Shown here: in pieces, positions 6,430 to 13,208 of the stretch
Numbering within the stretch: the first letter of the stretch is position 1
Layout of the letters: the number at the start of each line of letters is the position of its first letter
From: Acanthamoeba sp. SK_2022b
Lineage: Eukaryota > Discosea > Longamoebia > Acanthamoebidae
Length of the DNA stretch: 23,655 bases
Assembly (NCBI GenBank): GCA_027943245.1
Contig: JANDJZ010001103.1
Location: 1-23,655 of the forward strand
Reading direction: 5' to 3'
Made by a program: the position numbers and the translations under genes
The notes under the pieces: model-generated
What the model was told of the DNA's origin: nothing
Seen by the model: the letters and a program-made list of their open reading frames with translations, nothing else
The model's database searches: none

Positions 6430-7239
6430 GTGACCGAGCGCATAGCCATCATCGGGGTCGGCGTGATGGGCGAGACCATCGTGTCCACCCTCCTGGCCGC
6501 CGGGGTCGAGCCCGGCCGGGTCGTCGCCGTCGAGAAGCGGGCCGAGCGGGCCGCCGAGCTGCGCGAGCGGCACGGCATCGAGGTCGCGCCGCTCGAGGAC
6601 GCCGTGCGCGGCGCCGGGCTGGTGCTCCTGGTGACCAAGCCGCAAGACGTTCCCGACGTGCTCACCCAGGTCGGGCCCCACGTCGACCCCGGAGCCGCGA
6701 TCGTCTCGTTCGCCGCCGGCGTCCGCACCGCCACGATCGAGGGTGCCGTGCCTGACGGCGTCGAGGTCGTCCGGGTCATGCCCAACACGCCGGCCCTCGT
6801 CGGACAGGGCGTCTTCGGCGTCTCCGGCGGCGCCTCGTGCAGCGCCGAGCGGCTCGACGCCGTGCAGCGCCTGCTCGCCCCGGGCGGCACGGTCGTCGTC
6901 GTCGACGAGTCCGAGCAGGACGCCCTCACCGCCGTGTCGGGCAGCGGACCGGCCTACGTCTTCTACCTGGCCGAGGCGATGATCGCCGGCGGCGTCGACG
7001 CGGGCCTGGACCCGGCCACCGCGCGCCGGCTCGCCGTCGCCACGATCCAGGGCTCGGCCACGCTGCTGGCCGGCAGCGACGACGAGCCGGCCGAGCTGCG
7101 CCGGCGCGTCACCTCGCCGAACGGCACCACGGCCGCGGCCATCGAGACCTTCGACGCCCAGGGCGTCGCGCAGGCCGTCCGCGACGGCGTGCGCGCGGCG
7201 GCGGCCCGCTCGGCCGAGCTCTCCGGGCCGGGCGCATGA
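6430..7239 (+). CDS. proC: Pyrroline-5-carboxylate reductase
   Basis: The 269-residue product catalyses the last step of proline synthesis, NAD(P)H-dependent reduction of 1-pyrroline-5-carboxylate. An N-terminal Rossmann motif (IIGVGVMGE, residues 7-15) and a VRVMPNTPALVGQG segment (114-127) are followed by the family signature AVSGSGPAYVFYLAEA (168-183) and TSPNGTTAAAIE (228-239). The length is normal. The GTG at 6430 follows TAGGCT by six bases and appears leaderless. The stop overlaps the ATG of the acuC-like gene. proC next to a BldC-like gene and bS22 is a conserved actinobacterial arrangement (Rv0500 region in M. tuberculosis). Confidence 0.97.
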   Translation: MTERIAIIGVGVMGETIVSTLLAAGVEPGRVVAVEKRAERAAELRERHGIEVAPLEDAVRGAGLVLLVTKPQDVPDVLTQVGPHVDPGAAIVSFAAGVRTATIEGAVPDGVEVVRVMPNTPALVGQGVFGVSGGASCSAERLDAVQRLLAPGGTVVVVDESEQDALTAVSGSGPAYVFYLAEAMIAGGVDAGLDPATARRLAVATIQGSATLLAGSDDEPAELRRRVTSPNGTTAAAIETFDAQGVAQAVRDGVRAAAARSAELSGPGA

Positions 7240-8441
7240 GCGAGGCCGCGCCGCCGCAGGAGACGACCCCGGACCGGTCCGTCGTCGTCTTCGACGAGCA
7301 GATGACGCAGTACGACTTCGGCGCCCACCACCCGATGGCTCCGGTGCGGGTCGAGCTGACGATGATGCTCGCCGAGGAGCTCGGCGTGCTCGAGCAGGTC
7401 GACGTCGTGGGCGCGACCGCCGCGACCGAGGACGACCTGGTCCGGCTGCACACCCCGGCGTACGTCGAGCGGGTCGAGAAGCTCAGCAACCACCCGGTCT
7501 ACACCGAGCCCGGCTACGGCCTGGGCACCGAGGACAACCCGGTCTTCGCCCACATGCACGAGGCGAGCGCGCTCATCGCCGGCGCCAGCATCGAGGCCGC
7601 GCGACAGGTCTGGACCGGCCAGGCCCGCCACGCGGTCAGCGTCTGCGGCGGCCTGCACCACGCCATGCCGGGCAAGGCCAGCGGGTTCTGCATCTACAAC
7701 GACGTCGCGCTGGCCATCGCCTGGCTGCTCGACCACGGGGCGAAGAAGGTCGCCTACGTCGACGTCGACGCCCACCACGGCGACGGCGTCCAGACGATGT
7801 TCTGGGACGACCCGCGCGTGCTGACGATCTCGATCCACGAGGGCCCGCAGACGCTGTTCCCGGGCACCGGCTACGCCACCGAGACCGGCGGCGAGGGCGC
7901 CGAGGGCTCGGCGATCAACGTCGCGCTGCCGCCCGCGACGTCCGACGCCGGCTGGATGCGCGCCTTCCACGCCGTCGTGCCGCAGGCCCTGCGCGAGTTC
8001 GCCCCGGACGTCCTGGTCACCCAGCACGGCTGCGACTCGCACATGAACGACCCGCTCACCAACCTCATGCTCAGCGTCGACGGCCAGCGCGCGTCCTACC
8101 TCGCCCTGCGCGACCTGGCCGACGAGCTGTGCGGCGGCCGCTGGGTCTCCACCGGCGGCGGCGGGTACGCGGTGCTGGACGTCGTGCCGCGCGCGTGGAG
8201 CCACCTCATCGCCGTCGTCGGCGGCACCCCGCTCGACGCCGACACCCCGACCCCCGAGCGGTGGCGGGCCCGGGTGGCCGAGCTGCGCGGCGCCGAGGCC
8301 CCCACGCGCATGACCGACGGCCGCATGCCCACCTTCCGCGACTGGCGCGAGGGCTACGACCCGGCCAGCTGGCTGGACCGCTCGATCATGGCCACGCGCA
8401 GCGCCGTGTTCCCGCTGCTGGGCCTCGATCCCCAGCCTTGA
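7236..8441 (+). CDS. acuC: AcuC-type class I-like protein deacetylase
   Basis: This 401-residue member of the arginase/deacetylase superfamily keeps the whole zinc site and active centre. It has GGLHHAMPGKASGFC with the His141-His142 dyad, YVDVDAHHGDG with Asp178 and His180, HGCDSHMNDP with Asp267, and the GGGGY loop with Tyr311. Bacterial relatives (AcuC) remove acetyl or acyl groups from lysines of metabolic enzymes such as acetyl-CoA synthetase. The actual target here cannot be read from the sequence. The ATG overlaps the proC stop (ATGA), so the two genes are co-translated. An N-terminal extension of about 15 residues precedes the domain, and a C-terminal part of about 80 residues follows the core. 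Confidence 0.9.
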   Translation: MSEAAPPQETTPDRSVVVFDEQMTQYDFGAHHPMAPVRVELTMMLAEELGVLEQVDVVGATAATEDDLVRLHTPAYVERVEKLSNHPVYTEPGYGLGTEDNPVFAHMHEASALIAGASIEAARQVWTGQARHAVSVCGGLHHAMPGKASGFCIYNDVALAIAWLLDHGAKKVAYVDVDAHHGDGVQTMFWDDPRVLTISIHEGPQTLFPGTGYATETGGEGAEGSAINVALPPATSDAGWMRAFHAVVPQALREFAPDVLVTQHGCDSHMNDPLTNLMLSVDGQRASYLALRDLADELCGGRWVSTGGGGYAVLDVVPRAWSHLIAVVGGTPLDADTPTPERWRARVAELRGAEAPTRMTDGRMPTFRDWREGYDPASWLDRSIMATRSAVFPLLGLDPQP

Positions 8442-8481
8442 ACCGTCCGGTGGGAAAAGTTCGCAGTTCGGCTACCGCGGC

Positions 8482-8554
8482 GGCTCCGGAGCCACTACTC
8501 TCTGCTCAGGCACGCGCGCACTCTCCGGTGGGGAAGCCGGAGCGCGCGCGTGCC
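8482..8554 (+). promoter_or_regulatory. Palindrome, -10 element and leader hairpin upstream of the BldC-like gene
   Basis: The 137-base gap 8442-8578 holds three elements. A perfect 12-base palindrome GGCTCCGGAGCC (8482-8493) sits directly before a TACTCT -10-like hexamer (8496-8501). A long hairpin (8509-8554) has an 11-bp outer stem starting GGCACGCGCGC, a small internal loop, a 6-bp inner stem CTCCGG/CCGGAG and an 8-base loop. The predicted transcript start (about 8508) coincides with the base of the hairpin. An AGGAGG ribosome site follows at about 8566-8571. Confidence 0.6.
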
Positions 8555-8578
8555 GTTCACCTTCCAGGAGGACGCGAC

Positions 8579-8764
8579 ATGGTCGAGCCCGCGCGTTTCA
8601 TGACCGTGGCCGAGGTCGCCTCCCAGATGCGCGTGTCCAAGATGACCGTGTACCGGCTCGTCCACTCCGGCCAGCTCGAGGCGGTGCGCGTCGGCCGCTC
8701 GTTCCGGGTGCCCGAGCACGCCGTCGAGACGTACCTGAAGAACTCCTACTTCCAGGCCGGCTGA
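8579..8764 (+). CDS. BldC-like MerR/excisionase-type DNA-binding protein
   Basis: This 61-residue protein is almost entirely a winged helix-turn-helix of the excisionase/BldC type: [20 protein letters not shown] (recognition region, 8-27), [17 protein letters not shown] (wing, 29-45) and a short C-terminal helix. It corresponds to the small HTH protein found between proC and bS22 in mycobacteria (Rv0500A position) and in other actinobacteria. BldC itself controls development in Streptomyces. The role of this paralogue is not known to me. The ATG at 8579 is supported by an AGGAGG about eight bases upstream. A long open frame upstream in the same phase is rejected because it runs out of phase through acuC. 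Confidence 0.92.
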   Translation: MVEPARFMTVAEVASQMRVSKMTVYRLVHSGQLEAVRVGRSFRVPEHAVETYLKNSYFQAG

Positions 8765-8808
8765 GCCCGAGATCCCGGCCTGGCTGGTCGTTCCTGGCCT
8801 GCTGCCCG

Positions 8809-8814
8809 TAGGCT
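8809..8814 (+). promoter_or_regulatory. -10 element for bS22
   Basis: TAGGCT lies in the 88-base gap between the BldC-like gene and bS22. It would give a leader of about 32 bases, ending in the AAGG ribosome site just before the GTG at 8853. No clear -35 was seen. Confidence 0.45.
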
Positions 8815-8852
8815 GGGGACTCGCAATTGACTCAGTCGTCAGAAGGTGGACC

Positions 8853-8954
8853 GTGGGTTCTGTCATCAAGAAGCGTCGCAAGCGGATGTCGAAGAAGAAG
8901 CACCGCAAGATGCTCAAGCGCACGCGCGTGCAGCGCCGCCGTCTGGGCAAGTGA
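8853..8954 (+). CDS. 30S ribosomal protein bS22 (33 residues, AURKAIP1/COX24-type)
   Basis: This very short gene encodes [20 protein letters not shown] followed by [13 protein letters not shown], a highly basic 33-residue peptide. It matches the actinobacterial bS22 protein found on the small subunit of mycobacterial ribosomes, related to the AURKAIP1/COX24 domain. Twenty of its residues are Lys or Arg, consistent with rRNA binding. The GTG at 8853 follows AGAAGGTGGACC, which supplies a ribosome site. Position between the BldC-like gene and the SDR gene matches the mycobacterial order (Rv0500B). Confidence 0.95.
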   Translation: MGSVIKKRRKRMSKKKHRKMLKRTRVQRRRLGK

Positions 8955-8974
8955 GCCGGACGGGCCTGTAGACC

Positions 8975-9946
8975 ATGGGCCGCGTCGTCCTGGTGACCGG
9001 GCTCTCGCGCGACATCGCCTCGCGATTCGCGCGGCTGCTCGCTGACCAGGGGGACGCGCTCGGGATCGACAAGGTCGTCGGTGTCGACGTCACGCCGCCG
9101 AGGGAGGACCTCGGCGGCGTGAAGTTCGTCCGGGCCGACATCCGCACGCCGGTGATCGCGAAGGTCATCGCGGTCGAGGACGTCGACACCGTCGTCCACC
9201 TCGACCTCGGCCCGGCGCACGGCCGCGGCGCGGCCAAGGAGCTCAACGTCATCGGGACGATGCAGCTGCTGGCCGCCTGCCAGCGGGTCTCGCAGGTCAC
9301 CACGTTCGTGCTGGGCTCCTCGACGGCCGTCTACGGCACGTCCGCCCGCAGCCCCGCGCTGTTCACCGAGTCCTCGGTGGCCCGCGGCGGCGTCCGGTCC
9401 GGCTTCCCGAAGGACGTCTGCGAGGTCGAGGGCTACGTCCGCGGGTTCGCCCGCCGCCGTCCCGACGCGCGCATCGTGACCCTGCGCAGCGCCCAGGTGC
9501 TCGACGCCGGCGCCCCGCTGGGCGCCTACTTCGCCAACCCGGTGCTGCCGACGGTGATGGGCTACGACCCCCGCCTGCAGTTCCTGCACCCGCACGACGC
9601 CCTCGAGGTGCTGCGGCTGTCCGTGGTCGACGAGGGCTTCGCCGGCACGTTCAACGTCGCCGGCGACGGGGTGGTGCTGCTGTCGCAGGCGGTGCGCCGG
9701 CTCGGTCGTCCGGTCGTGCCGTTCCCGCCGGTCGGGTTCGGCGCCGCCGCCCGCACGATGCTGCGGGCCATGGGCTCGGACATCACGCCGGACCTGCACC
9801 GCCTGCTGATGCACGGACGCGTGGTCGACACGACCGCGCTGCGCACGATCGCCGGCTACGCGCCGGCCTACACGAGCGCCGAGGCGTTCTCGATGTTCGC
9901 GGCCGGGCTCCAGCCTGGGCTGCTCAGTGCGAGGGGGGTCTCGTGA
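8975..9946 (+). CDS. NAD-dependent epimerase/SDR-like protein with degenerate active site
   Basis: This 323-residue protein is of the extended SDR type and is collinear with Rv0501 (annotated galE2) of mycobacteria. The fold is clear from VVLVTGLSR at the N-terminus, a VRADIRTP segment, NVIGTMQLLAACQ and FVLGSSTAVYG. The TGxxGxxG nucleotide loop reads TGLSRDIA, lacking both later glycines. The YxxxK catalytic pair appears as FPKDV (Phe144, Val148). A classical sugar-nucleotide epimerase reaction is therefore doubtful; it may bind another ligand or act non-catalytically. It starts 20 bases after bS22 and overlaps the acyltransferase start (GTGA). Confidence 0.82.
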   Translation: MGRVVLVTGLSRDIASRFARLLADQGDALGIDKVVGVDVTPPREDLGGVKFVRADIRTPVIAKVIAVEDVDTVVHLDLGPAHGRGAAKELNVIGTMQLLAACQRVSQVTTFVLGSSTAVYGTSARSPALFTESSVARGGVRSGFPKDVCEVEGYVRGFARRRPDARIVTLRSAQVLDAGAPLGAYFANPVLPTVMGYDPRLQFLHPHDALEVLRLSVVDEGFAGTFNVAGDGVVLLSQAVRRLGRPVVPFPPVGFGAAARTMLRAMGSDITPDLHRLLMHGRVVDTTALRTIAGYAPAYTSAEAFSMFAAGLQPGLLSARGVS

Positions 9947-11094
9947 ACGACGACCATCGCGACGTGCCGCTGGGCACGTCCGGACGCGCCGGCCGCGGAT
10001 CGCGCCAGGGCACGACGCCCTCGTCCGCCGCCCGGTCCCTGGCCGGCGGCGCCGCCCGTCCGCCGAAGCCGCCGAGGACCTCGGGGCCTCCGCCCGCCGA
10101 CGGGTCGCGGCCCCGGCTCCACGCCGTCCCCGACGAGCCGTCGCCCGGCAGCGAGCACGCCCACGCGTCCGCCGACCCCGGACCCGGGTCGCCCGCGGCG
10201 GCCGGGCTGCCGCTGGACGAGCTGCTGACCGCCCTCGTCGCCGGAGCCCAGCGCGTGCTCGGCGACGACTGGGAGGCGCGCCTGGCGCGCATCCTGGCCA
10301 CGCTGCGCCGCCGGCTCTCCGGCGACTACCCGGTCGACGACTTCGGGCACGACCCGGAGGTGACCGAGCTCCTGGTCCAGGTCATCGAGCCGCTCGCCGA
10401 GCAGTGGTTCCGGCTCGAGGTGCGCGGGGTGCACAACATCCCGGCCGAGGGCGGTGCCCTGCTCGTCGGCAACCACTCGGGCACGGTGCCCGTCGACGGC
10501 CTCATCACCAGCTACGCCGTCCACCGCTACGCCGGACGCACGCTGCGCCCGCTGGCCGCCGACCTGGTGTTCGCGCTGCCGTTCGTCGGGCAGACCGCGC
10601 GCAAGTTCGGTGCGACCCTGGCCTGCACCGAGGACGCCGAGCGGCTCCTGGGCCGGGGCGAGCTCGCGGCGGTGTGGCCGGAGGGGTTCAAGGGTGTCGG
10701 CAAGCCGTTCAGCGAGCGCTACAAGCTGCAGCGCTTCGGCCGGGGCGGCTTCGTGTCGTCGGCCATGCGGGCCCAGGTGCCGATCGTGCCGGTGTCGATC
10801 GTCGGCGCCGAGGAGATCTACCCGCTCGTCGGCAACCTGCCGTCGCTCGCCCGTCTGCTCGGCCTGCCGTACCTGCCGATCACGCCGTTCTTCCCCTGGC
10901 TGGGACCGCTCGGGCTCGTGCCCCTGCCCAGCAAGTGGATCATCGAGTTCGGCGAGCCGGTGCGCACCGACGCCTATGCGCCCGAGGCCGCGGACGACCC
11001 GATGCTGCTGTTCAACGTGACCGACCAGGTCCGCGAGACCATCCAGCAGACGCTCTACGGGCTGCTGGTCGACCGCGGCGGCGCGTTCTTCTAG
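9943..11094 (+). CDS. Lysophospholipid acyltransferase-family protein (PlsC-like)
   Basis: This 383-residue protein begins with about 85 residues of Pro/Gly/Ala/Ser-rich, probably disordered sequence. A helical linker follows, then an acyltransferase domain (about 150-370). Acyltransferase features are GALLVGNHSGTVPVDG (His178, Asp185) and AAVWPEGFKGVGKPFSERYK (the PEG motif at 246-248). The family transfers acyl chains to lysophospholipids or related acceptors at the membrane. The acceptor here is unknown. The equivalent mycobacterial gene is Rv0502. GTG at 9943 overlaps the preceding stop, and the TAG stop shares CTAG with the convergent anti-sigma gene, leaving no room for a terminator. 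Confidence 0.85.
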   Translation: MNDDHRDVPLGTSGRAGRGSRQGTTPSSAARSLAGGAARPPKPPRTSGPPPADGSRPRLHAVPDEPSPGSEHAHASADPGPGSPAAAGLPLDELLTALVAGAQRVLGDDWEARLARILATLRRRLSGDYPVDDFGHDPEVTELLVQVIEPLAEQWFRLEVRGVHNIPAEGGALLVGNHSGTVPVDGLITSYAVHRYAGRTLRPLAADLVFALPFVGQTARKFGATLACTEDAERLLGRGELAAVWPEGFKGVGKPFSERYKLQRFGRGGFVSSAMRAQVPIVPVSIVGAEEIYPLVGNLPSLARLLGLPYLPITPFFPWLGPLGLVPLPSKWIIEFGEPVRTDAYAPEAADDPMLLFNVTDQVRETIQQTLYGLLVDRGGAFF

Positions 11095-12368
11095 CGGCGC
11101 GACCAGGGGTTGAGCAGCTCCTGCAGGCGGCGCAGGCGCTCCTCGGCCTCGCGGCGACGCTCCCGGGCCTCCTGGCGACGGGTCTCGGTCCGCCGGCGCT
11201 GCTCGGCGCGACGCTCCTCGGCCCGCTGCTCGCGCTCGGCCTCCCGCTGCTCGCGGGCCGCCTGGCGCTCGCGCGCCCGCTGCTCGCGCTCGGCCTGACG
11301 CTGCTCGGCGCGACGCTCGCGGTCGGCGCGCCGCTGCTCGGCGCGGTCGCGTCCGGAGGGACGCTCGGTCGCGCCCGGCGTGGGCCGCGCGCTCGGCGCC
11401 GGGGCGGTCGGCCGGGCGCGTGCGTCGGCACGGCCGTCGTGCTTGGCCGTGCCGCTGCTGGGGACCTTCGTCGTCGGGATGGCGACGCGGACGCCGGATC
11501 TGTGGCGTCCGGCGGTCTGCGTCGGGGTGGTGGCCGGCGCGCGGCCGACGACCTGCTCGTGGGAGCGCGCCGAGCGCGGCTCGGACCCGCCGCCGACGCG
11601 TCGCTGCACCTCGTCGGCGAGTCGGCGCGACTCCTGCGACAGGCAGGTGGGGCAGGTGCGGTCGACCGTGCCGGTCAGCTCGTCGACCAGCCGCTGGACG
11701 CGGGTGACGACCTCGTCCTCGGTTCCGGGCGCGCCGTCGGCGAGGTCCTCGATCGTGGGCGCCGCCTGGGCGACGAACCGGTCGACCTGCTGCAGCGTCG
11801 CCTTGTCCTGGTCGTCGCGGTAGGCGTCCATGAGCCGGTCGGTGCCCGAGCGGGCGACCTTCTCGAAGTCGACGAGGGCCTCGTCGACCTGCTCCTGGCT
11901 GCCGTCGCGCTCGGCGAGGGCCTGCACCTCGGCCAGACGCCGGGTGGCCTGCTGGAGCTCGAAGGCGCCGCGGGCGCTGTCGGACAGCCGCAGCGACTTC
12001 TGGACCTGCTCGGTGCCGCGCTTGACCGGGTACAGCACCTCGCCGGGGAGGGCGGAGGCGCTGGACGCCACGAGGCCGGCGCCACCGGCCACGGTCACCG
12101 CGGTCGCGACGACGCCCGCCAGACGCCGTCGGGTGCCACGGGAGGGGGCGGCCACGGGCACCGCCGGACGCGGCTGCAGGACCGTGCCCGCCTCGGCCAT
12201 GAGCCGCTCGCGCAGGTCGGCCGAGAACTGCGGCCGGGGAGCCTCGTCGGCCGCCGCGTCGAGGGCGGCGACCGTCCGCAGCAACGGCTCGAGCTCGGGC
12301 GACGGCGTCGCGCCGCGCAGGGCGGCGTCGAAGGCGTCGGCCTCGGCCGAGCGGCGGAACGGGCTCAT
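11091..12368 (-). CDS. rsbN: Membrane anti-sigma factor of RsbN type with DUF5667 domain and Arg/Glu-rich helix
   Basis: The product is about 425 residues from the ATG at 12368; an upstream ATG at 12404 adds 12 residues and cannot be excluded. A cytoplasmic N-terminus of about 80 residues precedes one membrane helix (about 83-103, LAGVVATAVTVAGGAGLVA). A DUF5667-like domain follows (LPGEVLYPVKRGTEQVQKS, about 107-200), then a CPTC motif (239-242) and a Pro/Ala linker. The last 80 residues (about 340-420) are almost pure Arg, Glu, Gln and Ala. Position downstream of a BldN-like sigma gene, as with rsbN beside bldN in Streptomyces, implies it holds the sigma factor at the membrane. The pairing is well supported by context; the symbol is by analogy. 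Confidence 0.75.
   Translation of the reverse strand: MSPFRRSAEADAFDAALRGATPSPELEPLLRTVAALDAAADEAPRPQFSADLRERLMAEAGTVLQPRPAVPVAAPSRGTRRRLAGVVATAVTVAGGAGLVASSASALPGEVLYPVKRGTEQVQKSLRLSDSARGAFELQQATRRLAEVQALAERDGSQEQVDEALVDFEKVARSGTDRLMDAYRDDQDKATLQQVDRFVAQAAPTIEDLADGAPGTEDEVVTRVQRLVDELTGTVDRTCPTCLSQESRRLADEVQRRVGGGSEPRSARSHEQVVGRAPATTPTQTAGRHRSGVRVAIPTTKVPSSGTAKHDGRADARARPTAPAPSARPTPGATERPSGRDRAEQRRADRERRAEQRQAEREQRARERQAAREQREAEREQRAEERRAEQRRRTETRRQEARERRREAEERLRRLQELLNPWSRR
11105..11350 (-). repeat. Low-complexity Arg/Glu-coding repeat in the anti-sigma gene
   Basis: The 3' end of the anti-sigma gene is internally repetitive. A 22-base unit beginning GCCCGCTGCTCGCGCTCGG occurs at 11221-11242 and again at 11275-11296, 54 bases (18 codons) apart. 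Degenerate copies of CTGCTCGGCG and similar surround them. The repeats are in frame and explain the charged helix. Confidence 0.75.
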
Positions 12369-12465
12369 CGGGTGGTCTCTCTCGGGGAAGGTGCCGGACG
12401 CCATGCTGGCGTCTCAGCGGGCTCAACGACCGGAGGTGTCCCCTGGTTACGCGGCGTGTCGCACA

Positions 12466-13167
12466 TCACCGGACCTCCGGGTCGACGAGCTTCGCCAGGG
12501 CGCGGACGGCCCGCAGCTGCAGCTGCTTCACGGCGCCCTCGGAGCGTCCGAGCGCGGCCGCCGTCTCGGCGATCGACAGGCCCTGGATGAAGCGCATGAG
12601 GATGCAGTCGCGCTGCTCGGCGCTGAGCTGGCCGACCGCGGCGTACAGGGCCTCGTTGGTGAGGTGCGACAGGACGTCGGTCTCGGGCTGGGCGATGACC
12701 GAGCGTCGGTCCGGGACGTCGTCGGAGACGATCTCCAGCCGCGAGCGTCCGGACTTGAAGTGGTCGGTCACGAGGTTGCGGGCGATCGTCGTCAGCCAGG
12801 CCCCGAAGTCCTTGCCCTGCCAGGTGAACTTCTGGATCGAGCGCAGGGCTCGCATGAAGGTCTCGCTCGTGAGGTCCTCGGCCAGCGGGCGGGAGCCGAC
12901 GCGGTAGAGGACGAAGCGGTAGACGCCGGGCGCGTAGTGGTCGTAGAGCTGGCCGAACGCCTCGGCGTCGCCGCCCGTGGCGAGGTCGACGAGGGCGCGC
13001 AGGCGCTCGCGCTCGGGGTCGGGGGAGGGCTCGGGGGTGCTCGTGCCGCCGGCCGGACCGGGGGCGCTGGGGCCGGTGCTCATCGCCGCCAGGGCGTGCG
13101 TCAGCGCGACGTCACGCGGCAGCTGTGCTGCGAGCGCGAGCGCCCAGCGCAGCGCAGACCCACTCAC
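12466..13167 (-). CDS. bldN: ECF sigma factor, BldN-like
   Basis: This 233-residue sigma factor has region 2 at about 65-140, with FGQLYDHYAPGVYRFVLYRV, LAEDLTSETFMRALRSI and FTWQGKDFGAWLTTIARNLV. Region 4 is at about 175-230, with LSAEQRDCILMRFIQGLSI and ALGRSEGAVKQLQLRAVRAL. These segments resemble Streptomyces BldN, and the locus (next to HAD-IB, upstream of rex-hemA) matches too. The GTG at 13167 is chosen for its GGAGGG ribosome site; the ATG at 13083 has none and would remove 28 residues. BldN is made with an N-terminal extension that is later removed. The 55-residue extension here may be analogous. The partner is the downstream membrane protein. Confidence 0.85.
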   Translation of the reverse strand: MSGSALRWALALAAQLPRDVALTHALAAMSTGPSAPGPAGGTSTPEPSPDPERERLRALVDLATGGDAEAFGQLYDHYAPGVYRFVLYRVGSRPLAEDLTSETFMRALRSIQKFTWQGKDFGAWLTTIARNLVTDHFKSGRSRLEIVSDDVPDRRSVIAQPETDVLSHLTNEALYAAVGQLSAEQRDCILMRFIQGLSIAETAAALGRSEGAVKQLQLRAVRALAKLVDPEVR

Positions 13168-13196
13168 GGTCTTCCCTCCCCGTCGGACCGCGCTCC

Positions 13197-13202
13197 AGTG
13201 TA
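13197..13202 (-). promoter_or_regulatory. -10 element for the BldN-like gene
   Basis: TACACT on the minus strand (13202-13197) lies in the 41-base gap after the HAD gene. It would give a leader of about 22 bases ending at the GGAGGG ribosome site and GTG 13167, suggesting that the sigma gene has its own promoter. The -35 would lie inside the HAD gene and is not consensus. Confidence 0.4.
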
Positions 13203-13208
13203 CGGGGC

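Noticed and set aside
4747..6681. 644-codon minus-strand frame spanning arsR and the SBF transporter
   Set aside because: It shadows acr3, arsR, the SBF gene and proC, each of which has clear family motifs in its own frame.
8442..8578. Riboswitch upstream of the BldC-like gene
   Set aside because: Only one hairpin is visible, with no recognisable riboswitch core or alternative terminator/antiterminator pair.
8129..8764. Longer version of the BldC-like protein starting upstream
   Set aside because: The added residues are acuC read out of phase plus the leader hairpin; AGGAGG supports the ATG at 8579.
11105..11350. Tandem DNA repeat as a CRISPR-like or mobile element
   Set aside because: Units are degenerate, in frame and explained by a charged coding repeat; there are no spacers of uniform length.
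9868..12590. Very long open frames (over 850 codons) on both strands across the acyltransferase and anti-sigma genes
   Set aside because: They run antisense or out of phase through recognised genes and encode Arg/Ala/Gly-rich sequence with no domains. This is the usual result of high GC content.
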